Assembly (NCBI GenBank): GCA_963807925.1
Contig: CAWEDP010000002.1
Span: forward strand, 1,488,001-1,552,000
Length of the DNA stretch: 64,000 bases
Source: CAWEDP01 sp963807925
Lineage (GTDB): Bacteria; Acidobacteriota; Vicinamibacteria; Vicinamibacterales; CAVVIG01
Reading direction: 5' to 3'
Positions 63,768-64,000 of the stretch are shown piece after piece (the first letter of the stretch is position 1; the number at the start of each line of letters is the position of its first letter). The notes below the pieces were generated by a model. The model was not told the DNA's origin. It saw only the letters and a program-made list of their open reading frames with translations, and made no database searches. The position numbers were made by a program, and so were the translations under genes.

Positions 63768-64000
63768 GTGAAGAACGACGAAGTCAGCCCGATGCCACCC
63801 ACCATCCGATCGTTCGATCTCGCGCACCTGGCGCATCTGGAACTGCTGACGCCGAGGCCCGAGGCGAGCCTGCGCTTCTTCGTCGACGTCATGGGGATGA
63901 CGCCCAGCGCCGAGCGGGGCGACTCGGTGTACCTGCGCGGCTGGGACGACTACGAACATCACACGCTGAAGCTGACCGCCGCGCCAATCGCCGGCATGGG
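63768..64000 (+). CDS. Extradiol (catechol 2,3-) dioxygenase-like protein, partial
   Basis: The first 77 codons of a vicinal-oxygen-chelate protein. After MKNDEVSPM the sequence reads FDLAHLAHLELLTPRPEAS, RFFVDVMGMTPS, GDSVYLRGWDDYEHHTLKL, matching the N-terminal half of catechol 2,3-dioxygenases, including the first metal-ligand-type His (AHLEL). AAGGAGGG is 4 nt before the GTG start. The gene leaves the window at the right edge. Confidence 0.85.
   Translation, partial: MKNDEVSPMPPTIRSFDLAHLAHLELLTPRPEASLRFFVDVMGMTPSAERGDSVYLRGWDDYEHHTLKLTAAPIAGM

Overview
The window is a GC-rich bacterial chromosome segment that is almost entirely coding. The gene content suggests a soil Acidobacteriota, most likely of the Vicinamibacteria type. 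Pointers are a TIGR03435-family protein (expanded in Acidobacteria), a ferredoxin-type 2-oxoacid oxidoreductase beside sucCD and a b558-type succinate dehydrogenase, a Kdo/LPS pathway (diderm envelope), a pilMNOPQ cluster, and large secreted Ig-like, FN3-like and BACON-like proteins. The taxonomic call is inference. No rRNA, CRISPR array, insertion sequence or prophage was seen.

Layout. (1) 1-4900, minus: an amino-acid operon pheA-ilvD-ilvB-ilvN with a sigma70-type promoter, a 34-codon leader peptide holding Val and Phe codons, and a terminator/antiterminator. (2) 4972-6485: dcd, a DUF2905 membrane protein, ndk and a divergent small acidic protein. (3) 6507-19035: central carbon genes korAB, sucDC, sdhCAB and mdh, interrupted by a TIGR03435 protein and an M4 metalloprotease that converges on a probable emfourin-type inhibitor. 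(4) 19250-22391: serA, a diacylglycerol-kinase-like gene and a GspC/PilP-like gene. (5) 22519-28866, plus: kdsB-pyrG-kdsA-kdsD-kdsC-lapB, all steps from ribulose-5-phosphate to CMP-Kdo plus CTP supply and an LPS-control protein. (6) 28928-37144, minus: coaE, folD joined in frame to a potassium-channel gene, an amino-acid permease, thiE, accC, accB and an Xaa-Pro peptidase. (7) 37157-43865, minus: pilMNOPQ plus two lipoproteins. (8) 44218-49510, plus: rplM-rpsI-rpsB-tsf-pyrH-frr-thrC. (9) 49557-51574: pfkA, tRNA-Ala(CGC) and a MazEF-like toxin-antitoxin pair. (10) 51719-64000: an accessory region with an NHL-repeat protein, two paralogous sigma54-type activators with an unusual C-terminus, two receiver proteins (one lacking the phospho-acceptor Asp), FN3 and BACON secreted proteins, an ExeA-like ATPase, a PQQ-type dehydrogenase and a partial extradiol dioxygenase.

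Two features run through the window. Many genes have a -10 hexamer only 5-10 nt before the start codon (dcd, ndk, sdhC, kdsB, kdsA, pyrH, pfkA, mazE and the ilv leader peptide), so leaderless mRNAs look common. Also, at least six reading frames are broken by one-base indels and one by a nonsense codon, several in housekeeping genes (korA, korB, pyrG, pilM). This points to sequence or assembly error more than to gene decay, and it affects how the channel-FolD fusion should be read.
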